The notes: generated from the letters alone by a model not told the origin. A DNA stretch of 19,433 nucleotides from WFZT01 sp964571845 (GCA_964571845.1 CAZNDM010000037.1:1-19433), one strand, 5' to 3'. Shown: positions 7,001 through 13,817, counted from the first letter of the stretch. Translations and numbers: made by a program.

Positions 7001-7260
7001 TTCCCTCTTTTTACAAAGATTCTCCAGTATCCTGCCTCTTCGATGGTGCCAAGATACTCGTGGCCCATCTTTTTCGCCCAGAGAGGCAGGTCCCTCTTGG
7101 TACCAGGATCAGAAGAGAGTACCTCCATGATTCCACCGACAGGTACCTCTGCAATCGCCCTTTTAGCAGCGAGCAGTGGACCGGGGCAGGATGTGCCCCT
7201 TGCGTCAACCACCTTGTCCACCTTCAGATTTTTGAGTTCTTCAACTGCGAGCTCAGCCAT
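6997..7260 (-). CDS. tusA: TusA-like sulfur carrier protein
   Basis: 87 residues, the usual TusA/SirA length. The sulfur-binding motif Cys25-Pro-Gly-Pro lies in 'DARGTSCPGPLL' (19-30), followed by the helix 'LAAKRAIAEVP' and the strand 'GGIMEVLSSDP' of the IF3-C-like fold. The active cysteine carries sulfur as a persulfide between partner proteins in the cytoplasm. In sulfur oxidizers with sHdr or Dsr systems a TusA-DsrE pair relays sulfur to the enzyme complex, and the same pair precedes the Hdr-like genes here. The start ATG at 7260 has AAAGGAGG before it. The gene lies 15 bases after the dsrE-like stop and its TGA overlaps the ATG of the MvhD-like gene. Confidence 0.95.
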   Translation of the reverse strand: MAELAVEELKNLKVDKVVDARGTSCPGPLLAAKRAIAEVPVGGIMEVLSSDPGTKRDLPLWAKKMGHEYLGTIEEAGYWRIFVKRGK

Positions 7261-7275
7261 TTTCTAATCCTCCTT

Positions 7276-7686
7276 TTATATGAACAGGGTAATGGCAGCA
7301 TCTCTGGATTTTTCGATCCACTCCCCTGCTCCGATGATGTCATCGACCATTTCGAGGTCCTCTTTTTTCACATTCCAGATGGAGGCTGCGGTGGAGCATG
7401 CGTAGATTTTTACATTACCTGTTTCCTTGGCTTCTTTGAGGATATCGAACCACATGGGTAGATTGAGTTCCTGCAATCTGCGTGCGACCATTTCAGCCTT
7501 GTCCTGGAACTCAGAGAGGTTCATATTCTCCTTGATAACATCTTTTTTGAAGGCATAGACACCCCAGAGCTGGAGGAAGATTTCCACATCCATGTCCATG
7601 GCGACAGCGCCACTGGCAAGGATAGCCATGCCAGTCAATCTATCAATGCTACCACTCATTACGGTCATGCAAAGTTTGTTAGCCAT
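7276..7686 (-). CDS. DsrE-family sulfur transfer protein (DsrE2/DsrE3 type)
   Basis: 136 residues with DsrE-like fold signatures: N-terminal strand 'KLCMTVMSGSIDRL' (4-17), a long 'TGMAILASGAVAMDMDVEIFL' helix-strand segment (18-38), the 'QLWGVYAFKKD' turn, and the C-terminal 'VKIYACSTAASIWNV' (92-106). Cys97 of the last motif is the probable persulfide site; Cys6 is a second cysteine. DsrE3 proteins pass sulfur to or from TusA, the next gene. First gene of the operon, with AAGGAGG before its ATG at 7686 and a good promoter upstream. I do not assign it to DsrE of the DsrEFH complex, because DsrF and DsrH are absent and the sequence resembles the stand-alone type. Cytoplasmic. Confidence 0.88.
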   Translation of the reverse strand: MANKLCMTVMSGSIDRLTGMAILASGAVAMDMDVEIFLQLWGVYAFKKDVIKENMNLSEFQDKAEMVARRLQELNLPMWFDILKEAKETGNVKIYACSTAASIWNVKKEDLEMVDDIIGAGEWIEKSRDAAITLFI

Positions 7687-7719
7687 TTTTTCAACCTCCT
7701 TTTCAATGAAGTCAATAAA

Positions 7720-7748
7720 ATACTAATTGCATTTTTTAATAATGTCAA
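7720..7748 (-). promoter_or_regulatory. Sigma70-like promoter for the dsrE-tusA-hdr operon
   Basis: On the minus strand TTGACA (7748-7743), a 17-base spacer, then TAGTAT (7725-7720). Transcription would start near 7713, leaving a short leader with the AAGGAGG ribosome site before the ATG at 7686. The -35 and following bases (TTGACATTA) are the same as at the divergent arsR promoter, which suggests a common regulator half-site. Confidence 0.65.
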
Positions 7749-7982
7749 GATTTTCTATTTTAATAGCAATCAAAAGACTTAAAAGCAAAATTAAATAAAA
7801 ATCAGAATTTTTAAGACCTGACAACAATTAAACTTACATGCATTCTGGTTCATGTAGTCATGTTTTTGAAACTCCTTCTCAAAATTCCCCGCTTCACAAT
7901 TTACCCCCACCAATTTTTGAAATATTGCGAATTGGTATCATTATAAATTAGGATTTTAGCTAAATTATTTTTTATAAAACAT

Positions 7983-8011
7983 TTGACATTAAATACTTAA
8001 TGACATAAAAT
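7983..8011 (+). promoter_or_regulatory. Sigma70-like promoter of the arsR operon, predicted nearly leaderless
   Basis: TTGACA at 7983-7988, an exact 17-base spacer, and TAAAAT at 8006-8011. A start 6-9 bases after the -10 falls at about 8018-8021, at or just before the ATG at 8021. No ribosome site precedes that ATG, which fits a leaderless or near-leaderless message. The spacer is filled by the palindrome annotated as the operator. Confidence 0.7.
7984..8005. promoter_or_regulatory. Putative ArsR-type operator: near-perfect 22-base palindrome in the promoter spacer
   Basis: TGACATTAA (7984-7992), ATAC, TTAATGACA (7997-8005). The arms are inverted complements at eight of nine positions, the inner six (CATTAA/TTAATG) perfectly. 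The AT-rich two-arm design is typical for ArsR/SmtB dimers. It overlaps the -35 and fills the spacer, so bound repressor would block RNA polymerase. Autoregulation by the gene directly downstream is the simplest reading. Confidence 0.65.
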
Positions 8012-8020
8012 TATCACCCG

Positions 8021-8359
8021 ATGAGTGAAAATAACTATTTGGATGAATTAACCGTTCTTCAGGCTGAACTGTGTAAGTCCTTCACCAACCCCGTAAGGAT
8101 CGCTATCATTCGTATCCTTGCGGAAGGTGAAAAATCCGTTTCCCAGATCTCCTCTCTCCTGTCCGTACCCGTTCAAAACATCTCACAGCACATGAAAATC
8201 CTGAAGGAAAACGGTATCGTCGGATCCCGCAGAGATGGTCACAGAATCATCTACTTTATCGACAACAAAAAACTCCTGCGAGTTTGTCAGCTGATGCGCG
8301 AAGCCCTTATCGAAATCCTGAAAGAAAAAGTCATGATGCTTCAGAGGAACATTGAATAG
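8021..8359 (+). CDS. ArsR/SmtB-family transcriptional repressor, probable sulfur-responsive regulator
   Basis: 112 residues with the ArsR winged helix: helix 1 'ELTVLQAELCKSFTNPVRIAIIRIL' (9-33), HTH 'KSVSQISSLLSVPVQNISQHMKILKENGIV' (38-67), the wing 'RRDGHRIIYFID' (70-81), and a C-terminal dimer helix. The CxC metal site of classical ArsR is absent. The only cysteines are Cys18 and Cys89, in the first and last helices, which pack near each other in ArsR dimers; sulfide/persulfide sensors such as SqrR, BigR and sHdrR also use two cysteines, but at different positions. Good promoter, palindromic operator overlapping it, and no ribosome site before the ATG. Followed ten bases later by the Mo-enzyme gene. 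It likely controls this operon and perhaps the divergent one. Fold certain; signal inferred. Confidence 0.92.
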   Translation: MSENNYLDELTVLQAELCKSFTNPVRIAIIRILAEGEKSVSQISSLLSVPVQNISQHMKILKENGIVGSRRDGHRIIYFIDNKKLLRVCQLMREALIEILKEKVMMLQRNIE

Positions 8360-8364
8360 GAGGT
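8358..8364 (+). promoter_or_regulatory. Ribosome binding site overlapping the arsR stop, fixing the Mo-enzyme start
   Basis: AGGAGGT overlaps the TAG stop of the regulator (8357-8359) and precedes the ATG at 8370 by five bases. A longer reading from TTG at 8352 would contain this site and push the Tat motif away from the N-terminus, so 8370 is preferred. Confidence 0.75.
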
Positions 8365-8369
8365 TTTAT

Positions 8370-10706
8370 ATGGGCAAAATTTCACGAAGAAAATTTCTTA
8401 AAGGTACTGCACTCACTGTGGGGACCTCCATGCTCGCTCCCGGTATCTCCAGAGCTCAAAGAAGGCCTCAAACCTGGCATGGAAGGGAAAGGGTGGACGA
8501 AATTCCATCCACATGCGAGATGTGCTTCTGGAGATGCGGCATTATCGGTGAAGTAAAAGACGGAAGACTCGTCAGAATCAAGGGCAACCCCCTGCATCCC
8601 AACAATCAGGGCAAGATCTGTGCCCGTGGAAATGCAGGTATAAAGCTCGTCTATGATCCGGACAGACTCAAATATCCTCTAATGAGGGTTGGGAAGCGCG
8701 GGGAAGGAAAGTGGCGTCGTGTCTCATGGGACGAAGCACTGGACTTTATGGTCAACAAAATGAACGAAATCAAGGAAAAATACGGTCCAGAAGCCATCGC
8801 CCTGTTCCCACATGGCAGCTCTTCAAGGTTCTTCAAGATGGCAATGCTTCACTGGGGGTCTCCAAACTTTGCTGTGGCGTCGTTCAACCACTGCAGAGGA
8901 CCAAGGGATGTCGGTTTTAAACTAACATTTGGTACAAGTCCCGGTTCACCTGAAAGAATTGACCTTGAAAATGCATCCATGATCGTACTCATAGGGTCTC
9001 ATCTCGGTGAAAATGTACACACGGGACAGGTTAAGCAGTTTGCAGATGCAGTTGCAAGGGGTGCCAAGCTGGTTGTGGTTGACCCTCGTTTCTCAACAGC
9101 CGCCTCAAAAGCCCACTGGTGGTTACAGATACGCCCTGGAACAGACCTTGCCCTCCTCCTCGCCTGGATCAATGTTCTCATCGAAAAAAGGCTTTATGAC
9201 ATCGAATTCGTTAACAAATACACTATGGGTTTTGACCAGCTCGCGAGAGCAGTGAAAGACTACACTCCCGAATGGGCTGAAAAAATCACCGAAATACCCG
9301 CTCCTATCATAAGAGAAACAGCGATTGAAATGGGGGTAAGGAAACCATCAGTCGTAATCCATCCAGGCAGACATGCTACATGGTACGGAAATGACACGCA
9401 GAGATCACGTGCAATCGCAATTCTCGTTGCACTCCTCGGAGCCTGGGGAAGACCCGGCGGATACTTCATGCCCACAAGACTCAAAACAGCGAAGTGCCCG
9501 TGTGAACCCAACATCGACCACAACAACAACGTCTGTAAAGCACGTGGTGACGGCAGATACCCATTTGCAGAGGAAGGTGTCCCCTCACATTGTGTCATCG
9601 AAGCCACCCGTACAGGCAAGCCCTATCCGGTTAAAGGCTGGATAGTCTATGGGCAGAACATCATACAGTCCGTGCCGGAACCACAGAAAACCCTCGAAGC
9701 TATCAATAATCTGGATCTCATGGTCGTTATAGATGTTATGCCAACGGATCCCGCCCTCTATGCAGATCTCATCCTTCCTGAGGCAACATACCTTGAAAGG
9801 TACGATGCACCGATAGTTGTGTCCAACTGGAAGACCCCTTATGTCGCCTTCCGACAGCCTGTAATTAAACCCTTATTCGAGGCAAAAGAGCCTTACTGGA
9901 TCGCCAAGGAATTCCTGAAAAAGATGGGACTAAAGGACTGTTTCCCGTGTGGAACCATTATTGATGTCATAAACAGAACATTGAGCCCGCTCGGTATCAC
10001 AACTGACGATCTATCAAAAACTGGAGTCATTTCATTCCCTGGAAATCCTTTCCCTGAAGAGCCCTTCAGATTCAAAACTCCGACCGGGAAGATCGAACTT
10101 TACTCAACAAAGCTTGCGGCTGCCAACATCTCGCCTGTCCCGATCTACACGCCGGTGGAGGACCCTCCCAAAGGCTTCTTCAGACTGCTTTATGGAAGAT
10201 CCCCTGTCCACTCTTTTACCCGCAGTATAAACAACGAGTGGCTCTTTGAGATCATGCCCGAAAATTCGGTCTGGATAAACGACGAGGCAGCCAAGGTTAT
10301 GGGGCTGAATCAGGGAGACGAGGTTTACCTCATAAATCAGGACGGAGTGAGGGAAGGCCCGGTCAAAGTTTTCGTTACACCCGGTATTCGAGATGACTGT
10401 GTCTTTGTCGTTCACGGCTTTGGCCAGAGGAATCCCATGATGAGACGAGCCTACAAGAAGGGGATCTCTGACAACTTCCTCATTTCAAGAATAGTGCCTG
10501 ATCCGGAGACAGGAGCCTCTGGAATGAGGGTAAACTTCGTAAAAATTGAAAAGGACGGCAAGGTCCTCGAATATGTCCCGCGTGGTTACGAGGAGAGGAT
10601 CAAGCGAGCCCGCGCAGCCTTTATCAAGCCGGAAGTGAAAATAGAGAAGATAACCCCGGTCCAGCCACAGCCGCAGGAAGAGGAAGAAGAGGAAGAAGGA
10701 TGCTAA
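8370..10706 (+). CDS. Tat-exported molybdopterin oxidoreductase, PhsA/PsrA-like (thiosulfate/polysulfide reductase catalytic subunit)
   Basis: 778 residues of the DMSO-reductase family. The Tat signal SRRKFLK (5-11) is followed by a hydrophobic stretch and ISRAQ. The [4Fe-4S] site is Cys49-x2-Cys52-x3-Cys56 with Cys84 in 'GKICARGNAG'. Cys175 in 'FNHCRGPRDVG' sits where the Mo-coordinating Cys/SeCys is found. The C-terminal domain ('LYGRSPVHSFTRS', 'VWINDEAAKVMGLNQGDEV') is the molydopterin-binding cap. Exported as folded enzyme to the outer side of the membrane, where it would take electrons from the next two gene products. Rhodanese and sulfur-transporter neighbours favour a sulfur substrate; the exact one is not readable, and a Cys-type formate dehydrogenase is less likely. 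Unusual: the chain ends PQPQ, seven Glu, Gly, Cys778, a tail shared with the first rhodanese of the operon. Confidence 0.93.
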   Translation: MGKISRRKFLKGTALTVGTSMLAPGISRAQRRPQTWHGRERVDEIPSTCEMCFWRCGIIGEVKDGRLVRIKGNPLHPNNQGKICARGNAGIKLVYDPDRLKYPLMRVGKRGEGKWRRVSWDEALDFMVNKMNEIKEKYGPEAIALFPHGSSSRFFKMAMLHWGSPNFAVASFNHCRGPRDVGFKLTFGTSPGSPERIDLENASMIVLIGSHLGENVHTGQVKQFADAVARGAKLVVVDPRFSTAASKAHWWLQIRPGTDLALLLAWINVLIEKRLYDIEFVNKYTMGFDQLARAVKDYTPEWAEKITEIPAPIIRETAIEMGVRKPSVVIHPGRHATWYGNDTQRSRAIAILVALLGAWGRPGGYFMPTRLKTAKCPCEPNIDHNNNVCKARGDGRYPFAEEGVPSHCVIEATRTGKPYPVKGWIVYGQNIIQSVPEPQKTLEAINNLDLMVVIDVMPTDPALYADLILPEATYLERYDAPIVVSNWKTPYVAFRQPVIKPLFEAKEPYWIAKEFLKKMGLKDCFPCGTIIDVINRTLSPLGITTDDLSKTGVISFPGNPFPEEPFRFKTPTGKIELYSTKLAAANISPVPIYTPVEDPPKGFFRLLYGRSPVHSFTRSINNEWLFEIMPENSVWINDEAAKVMGLNQGDEVYLINQDGVREGPVKVFVTPGIRDDCVFVVHGFGQRNPMMRRAYKKGISDNFLISRIVPDPETGASGMRVNFVKIEKDGKVLEYVPRGYEERIKRARAAFIKPEVKIEKITPVQPQPQEEEEEEEGC

Positions 10707-10718
10707 GGAGGTTTTGAA

Positions 10719-11462
10719 ATGGCTAAGTATGCGATGGTTATCAATGTTCAAAGGTGTGTTGGATGCCATGCCTGTGAGCTCGCCTGTAAAGCCGAATGGG
10801 GAGTCCCCGATGACATGCACAGAACATGGGTTAAACCCACACATCCTACAGCCTTAAAGAGAGGTGGTGGCCTCTTTGAACTCGTAGCCGCATTCTATGT
10901 TGGACAGTGTAATCACTGTGATTCGCCATCATGTGTTCCCGCCTGTCCAACAGGTGCCACATTTAAGAGAGACGACGGTATCGTCGTCGTGGATCACGAG
11001 CTCTGTATTGGATGTGGTTATTGCGTGGACGCCTGCCCTTATGGTGCCCGCTACATCCATCCTGAGCTCAAGAAGGTCGATAAATGCGACTTCTGTGCCC
11101 CGAGACTTGAAAAAGGACTTGAACCGGCGTGTGTTGAAACCTGTATTACAGGTGCAAAAGTCTTTGGTGACCTTGAGGATCCCACGAGTGAGGTCTTCAA
11201 GCTCGTTTACGAGGAGAACGCCCGTGGTATCACTTCTCCCGAGGTCAACATTGGACCAAATGTTTACTACATTGGGGATAGCAAAAAAGTGGACCTGATT
11301 GCATCAAAGTTTCCCCCTCACAAGCCCAAGCTGCCCACCCCTGCTTCTCTATTCGAAAAGGTTTTAAAACCACTTATAAGCCTTGGCGTTGTCGCCTCGT
11401 TCCTCGGTGCCTCTGTCGCATTCTTTGTCCAGCTTTTTAAAGGCGAAGAAAAATTCGAGTGA
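10719..11462 (+). CDS. Four-cluster ferredoxin subunit with C-terminal membrane segment (PhsB/FdnH-like)
   Basis: 247 residues. Sixteen cysteines form four [4Fe-4S] sites: 13/16/19/23, 64/67/72/76, 96/99/102/106 and 123/126/138/142, the arrangement of the electron-transfer subunit of DMSO-reductase-family complexes. A single hydrophobic helix near 217-240 ('LKPLISLGVVASFLGASVAFFV') resembles FdnH of formate dehydrogenase-N and is not found in the shorter PhsB. No signal peptide: such subunits are co-exported by Tat with the catalytic partner, here the preceding gene. AGGAGG precedes the ATG at 10719, 12 bases after the previous stop. It passes electrons between cytochrome b and the Mo-enzyme. 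Confidence 0.93.
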   Translation: MAKYAMVINVQRCVGCHACELACKAEWGVPDDMHRTWVKPTHPTALKRGGGLFELVAAFYVGQCNHCDSPSCVPACPTGATFKRDDGIVVVDHELCIGCGYCVDACPYGARYIHPELKKVDKCDFCAPRLEKGLEPACVETCITGAKVFGDLEDPTSEVFKLVYEENARGITSPEVNIGPNVYYIGDSKKVDLIASKFPPHKPKLPTPASLFEKVLKPLISLGVVASFLGASVAFFVQLFKGEEKFE

Positions 11463-11470
11463 GGTGAGCC

Positions 11471-12271
11471 ATGAGAAAGGAGATATTTGAAAAATTTTTA
11501 CCCCTGACTTTTGAAGAGAGGGAAGAGCTGAAAAACAAAAAGCTGAAAAAGCACGACATTGCCACGATTTATCTCCACTGGTTCAACGCCCTTGTCTGGT
11601 TCGTAGAACTTATCACTGGTTCTGCTCTGATTATATCCAGATACTACAGGTTTACCCCTGAGTTCTGGCAGAAAATCTGGCTTGAAATCTTTGGATCTCG
11701 TGCGAATCTTCTGAAATTCCACATCATGGTTGGTGTAACATGGATCGTTGTACTTCTGATCTACGCCATTTTCGGTTACAAAAACTACCTTCTCGGATAC
11801 ATCAAAAACATGCTCATCCTCACGAGAGATGACATAGAATGGGTTATCAAACGCGGTCAGCAAATTCTGGGTAAAAAAGTTTCACTGCCTCCGCAGGGAA
11901 TCTACAACGGGGGACAGAAGCTGTACGCGTGGGATGTGGCTGTTGGCACTCTCATTATTGCGATAACAGGACTAATCATGGCTTTTCACCTGTGTGGCAC
12001 CACAGCAGTTAGATGGGCAATTGCCCTGCATTTTCTCGGCGTTGGTATGGTCGTGATGGGGCTTTTTGTCCACATTTACATGGCTGCATTCATGCCCGAG
12101 GAAAGACAATCCTTTTTCTCAATGTTTACAGGCTATGTCAATGAGCTTTACGCCTACGAGCACCATTACAAATGGTGGCAGGAGATGGTAAGAGAACGCG
12201 AAAAGTGGCTTGAGACTTACAGGAAAGAAATCGAAGAGGAGCTCAAGAGTACCGGGGAGGCAAAGGCATGA
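11471..12271 (+). CDS. Di-heme cytochrome b membrane anchor (FdnI/PhsC-like)
   Basis: 266 residues with four membrane helices of the cytochrome b561/Ni-hydrogenase type: about 33-55, 84-103, 155-173 and 184-207. The likely heme ligands are His36 ('YLHWFNALVW'), His84 ('LKFHIMVG'), His187 ('ALHFLG') and His201 ('FVHIYMA'); His173 is a further candidate. This subunit oxidises or reduces quinone and exchanges electrons with the ferredoxin subunit. A charged ~30-residue N-terminus and a long Glu/Lys-rich C-terminal helix are on the cytoplasmic side by expectation. The class is the one found in PhsABC and FdnGHI, not the NrfD/PsrC type. GAGGTG precedes the start; the ATG of the first rhodanese overlaps its stop. 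Confidence 0.92.
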   Translation: MRKEIFEKFLPLTFEEREELKNKKLKKHDIATIYLHWFNALVWFVELITGSALIISRYYRFTPEFWQKIWLEIFGSRANLLKFHIMVGVTWIVVLLIYAIFGYKNYLLGYIKNMLILTRDDIEWVIKRGQQILGKKVSLPPQGIYNGGQKLYAWDVAVGTLIIAITGLIMAFHLCGTTAVRWAIALHFLGVGMVVMGLFVHIYMAAFMPEERQSFFSMFTGYVNELYAYEHHYKWWQEMVREREKWLETYRKEIEEELKSTGEAKA

Positions 12272-12783
12272 AAAAATTCATCCTTGCAATTGCCATTTTC
12301 GGACTTGTACGAGCCGAATATTCTGAATTTTACAAAAATGCATCTCTTTTCCTTCAGGTTCTTGGAAATTTTAAATATGAAATCACTCCACAGGGGCTCA
12401 AAGCACTCATAAATTCTGGCTCAAACAGCTTTGTTATCATCGATCTGAGGTCTGAAAATGCGTATCGCAGGGGGCATATCAGGGGAGCGGTAAACATCCC
12501 TTACAAAAAGTTGTTTTCACCGGAAAACATAAACAGACTGCCAAAAGATAAGAAAATAATCGTTTACTGTCCTGATGAGTCAATCTCTCCTTATGTGGTC
12601 GCCCTTTTGAGGGGGGCAGGATTTGACGCCTGGCAACTCAAGGGTGGATACAGATCCTGGACCGGTGGCGTGAGTCAAAAACCCGTTGAAGTTAAAAAGG
12701 AGGTTAAGGTTAAACCCGAAAGAATTGCACCTCAGCCTCCTCCTCCAGAACCGGAAGAGGAGGAGGAAGAAGAGGGATGTTAA
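12268..12783 (+). CDS. Exported rhodanese-domain protein with poly-Glu-Gly-Cys C-terminus
   Basis: 171 residues. A short Sec signal (2-16, ending VRA) is followed by one rhodanese domain, about 38-135: 'FVIIDLRSENAYRRGHIRGA' (55-74) and the active-site loop Cys101-Pro-Asp-Glu-Ser-Ile-Ser, then 'LKGGYRSW' (124-131). It transfers sulfane sulfur through a Cys101 persulfide in the periplasm. A Lys/Pro-rich linker (137-162) leads to seven Glu, Gly and terminal Cys171, the same ending as the Mo-enzyme five kilobases... upstream in the operon. Codons for the Glu run differ between the two genes, which suggests selection on the protein. The start overlaps the cytochrome b stop (ATGA), with GGGGAGG eight bases before. 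The tail cysteine could be a second sulfur-carrying or docking site (inference). Confidence 0.9.
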   Translation: MKKFILAIAIFGLVRAEYSEFYKNASLFLQVLGNFKYEITPQGLKALINSGSNSFVIIDLRSENAYRRGHIRGAVNIPYKKLFSPENINRLPKDKKIIVYCPDESISPYVVALLRGAGFDAWQLKGGYRSWTGGVSQKPVEVKKEVKVKPERIAPQPPPPEPEEEEEEEGC

Positions 12784-12801
12784 CAAAAAGGAGGTAAAAG
12801 T

Positions 12802-13242
12802 ATGAAGAAGTACAAACTGATGTCCTTAATAATTGCGGTAACCTTTATGGTACCAGCGTTGCACGCACAGATTAAGTCACCCAAGGAGCTCGTAGGAGCG
12901 GTAAAAGCATCAATCAACTGGGTAACCCCGCAGGAAGCACACAAGATGATACAGACCATGCCCAACCTTGTGGTAATTGATGTGAGAGAAAGTGGTGAGT
13001 ATCTGATCGGACATCTGCCAAAGGCGATCAGCATTCCTCGTGGACTCCTCGAATTCAGAATCGGATTTGTAACCAAGGATCCCAATAGGCCCATACTCAT
13101 TTACTGTCTCTCAGGTGGTCGTGCATCATTGGCGTACAAGGCACTTGAGAAAATGGGATACAAGAAGCTTTACAATCTCAAAGGTGGATACAAGGCGTGG
13201 AAAAAGGCAGGTTTACCGGTAAGTAAGAAACCGGTTGAGTGA
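12802..13242 (+). CDS. Exported single-domain rhodanese
   Basis: 146 residues. A clear Sec signal peptide (1-22, ending ALHA) is followed by one rhodanese domain: 'LVVIDVRESGEYLIGHLPKA' (56-75), active-site loop Cys102-Leu-Ser-Gly-Gly-Arg-Ala-Ser, and 'NLKGGYKAW' near the end. This is the typical periplasmic rhodanese (PspE/GlpE-like) and lacks the poly-Glu tail of its neighbour. AAAAAGGAGG precedes the ATG. With its neighbour it could take the sulfane sulfur released at the Mo-enzyme and hand it to the YeeE/YedE proteins next in the operon. Its TGA is directly followed by an ATG at 13243, a possible alternative start of the next gene. Confidence 0.92.
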   Translation: MKKYKLMSLIIAVTFMVPALHAQIKSPKELVGAVKASINWVTPQEAHKMIQTMPNLVVIDVRESGEYLIGHLPKAISIPRGLLEFRIGFVTKDPNRPILIYCLSGGRASLAYKALEKMGYKKLYNLKGGYKAWKKAGLPVSKKPVE

Positions 13243-13250
13243 ATGGGAAT

Positions 13251-13281
13251 GTTAGGCGCGCGCCTTCGGCGCGCGCCTAAC
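13251..13281. repeat. Perfect 14-base GC-rich inverted repeat (hairpin) between rhodanese and YeeE genes
   Basis: GTTAGGCGCGCGCC (13251-13264), TTC, then the exact complement (13268-13281), followed by AAAAAAA. A run of A rather than T follows on the plus strand and no T-run follows on the minus strand, so it is not a canonical terminator for either direction. It lies between two co-directional genes and could set relative mRNA levels or control access to the next start codon. Confidence 0.9.
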
Positions 13282-13296
13282 AAAAAAATTTCAACC

Positions 13297-13812
13297 ATGT
13301 TTGACGAAGAAAAATACATAAATCCATACATCGGCGGTATCCTTCTGGGTTTACTCCTCGTCCTCACTTACTTCATATTCGGAAGAGGACTTGGAGCATC
13401 AGGAGCCTTCGATAGACTCGTGGCTTTCTTTGCCGGTCTCCTTGCACCTGCATGGACAAAAAACCACCCTTACTGGCACAGATACTATTATCATGGGCAT
13501 ACACCCCTTACAAATTTTCTCGTATATCTCTCTATCGGGCTCATCATAGGTGGATTCGTTACAGGCAAAATCCTGGGGAAAACCCGAATACAGGTGCAGA
13601 AAGGTCCAAAGATCAATTCAAAGGAAAGGTTCATCTGGGCGTTTCTCGGTGGTTTGATTATGGCAATTGCCACACGATTTGCGAGGGGATGCACGAGTGG
13701 TCAGGCACTTTCCGGAGGTGCAACACTGGCAGCTGGTAGCTGGCTCTTCATGATGGGATTCTTTATATCCGGACCCATTGTCGCTTTCATAGCACGCAAA
13801 TTGTGGAGGTAA
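13297..13812 (+). CDS. Half-size YeeE/YedE-family sulfur transporter, first partner
   Basis: 171 residues if started at the ATG at 13297, which begins 'MFDEEKYINPYIGG' as expected for half-size YeeE/YedE members. Four or five hydrophobic helices: about 10-29, 38-52, 72-93, 113-128 and 145-168. The conserved 'RGCTSGQALSGG' motif with Cys132 matches the sulfur-relay cysteine motif of TsuA-type thiosulfate importers. Full-length TsuA combines two such halves; here the second half is the next gene, which shares the stop region (GGAGGT overlaps this TAA). An in-frame ATG at 13243, right after the rhodanese TGA, would add 18 residues encoded mostly by the hairpin. Neither start has a ribosome site, so the 5' end is uncertain. 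Inner membrane; imports thiosulfate or sulfane sulfur by family. Confidence 0.85.
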   Translation: MFDEEKYINPYIGGILLGLLLVLTYFIFGRGLGASGAFDRLVAFFAGLLAPAWTKNHPYWHRYYYHGHTPLTNFLVYLSIGLIIGGFVTGKILGKTRIQVQKGPKINSKERFIWAFLGGLIMAIATRFARGCTSGQALSGGATLAAGSWLFMMGFFISGPIVAFIARKLWR

Positions 13813-13817
13813 CTGAT

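Larger units (their letters stand above)
7687..8020. promoter_or_regulatory. Divergent intergenic control region between the two sulfur operons
   Basis: 334 AT-rich bases separate the divergent dsrE-like and arsR-like genes and contain no credible ORF. Each edge carries a promoter, listed separately; both share TTGACATTA at the -35. The 230-base middle has no clear gene or RNA; ACATG-N10-CATGT near 7837-7856 is a weak inverted repeat. The length leaves room for a second regulator site, but I cannot define one. Confidence 0.8.

Noticed and set aside
6874..7461. Plus-strand ORFs of up to 195 codons opposite the TusA and MvhD genes
   Set aside because: They are antisense shadows of well-supported minus-strand genes, with no recognisable domain or ribosome site.
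7687..8020. Riboswitch or small RNA in the divergent intergenic region
   Set aside because: Only weak short inverted repeats are present, the region is AT-rich, and the arsR transcript appears leaderless, leaving no room for a 5' structured leader.
8352..8369. TTG start for the Mo-enzyme at 8352
   Set aside because: It overlaps the regulator stop, contains the ribosome site, and adds residues before a normally placed Tat motif.
8370..10706. Formate dehydrogenase (FdnG-like) identity
   Set aside because: The ferredoxin and cytochrome b partners would fit, but the active-site stretch FNHCRGPRD, rhodanese and sulfur-transporter neighbours, and the lack of formate accessory genes favour a sulfur-compound reductase. 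Not fully excluded.
13251..13288. Rho-independent terminator between the second rhodanese and YeeE genes
   Set aside because: The stem is followed by A7 on the plus strand instead of T, and neither strand has a T-run after the stem; the genes on both sides appear to belong to one operon.
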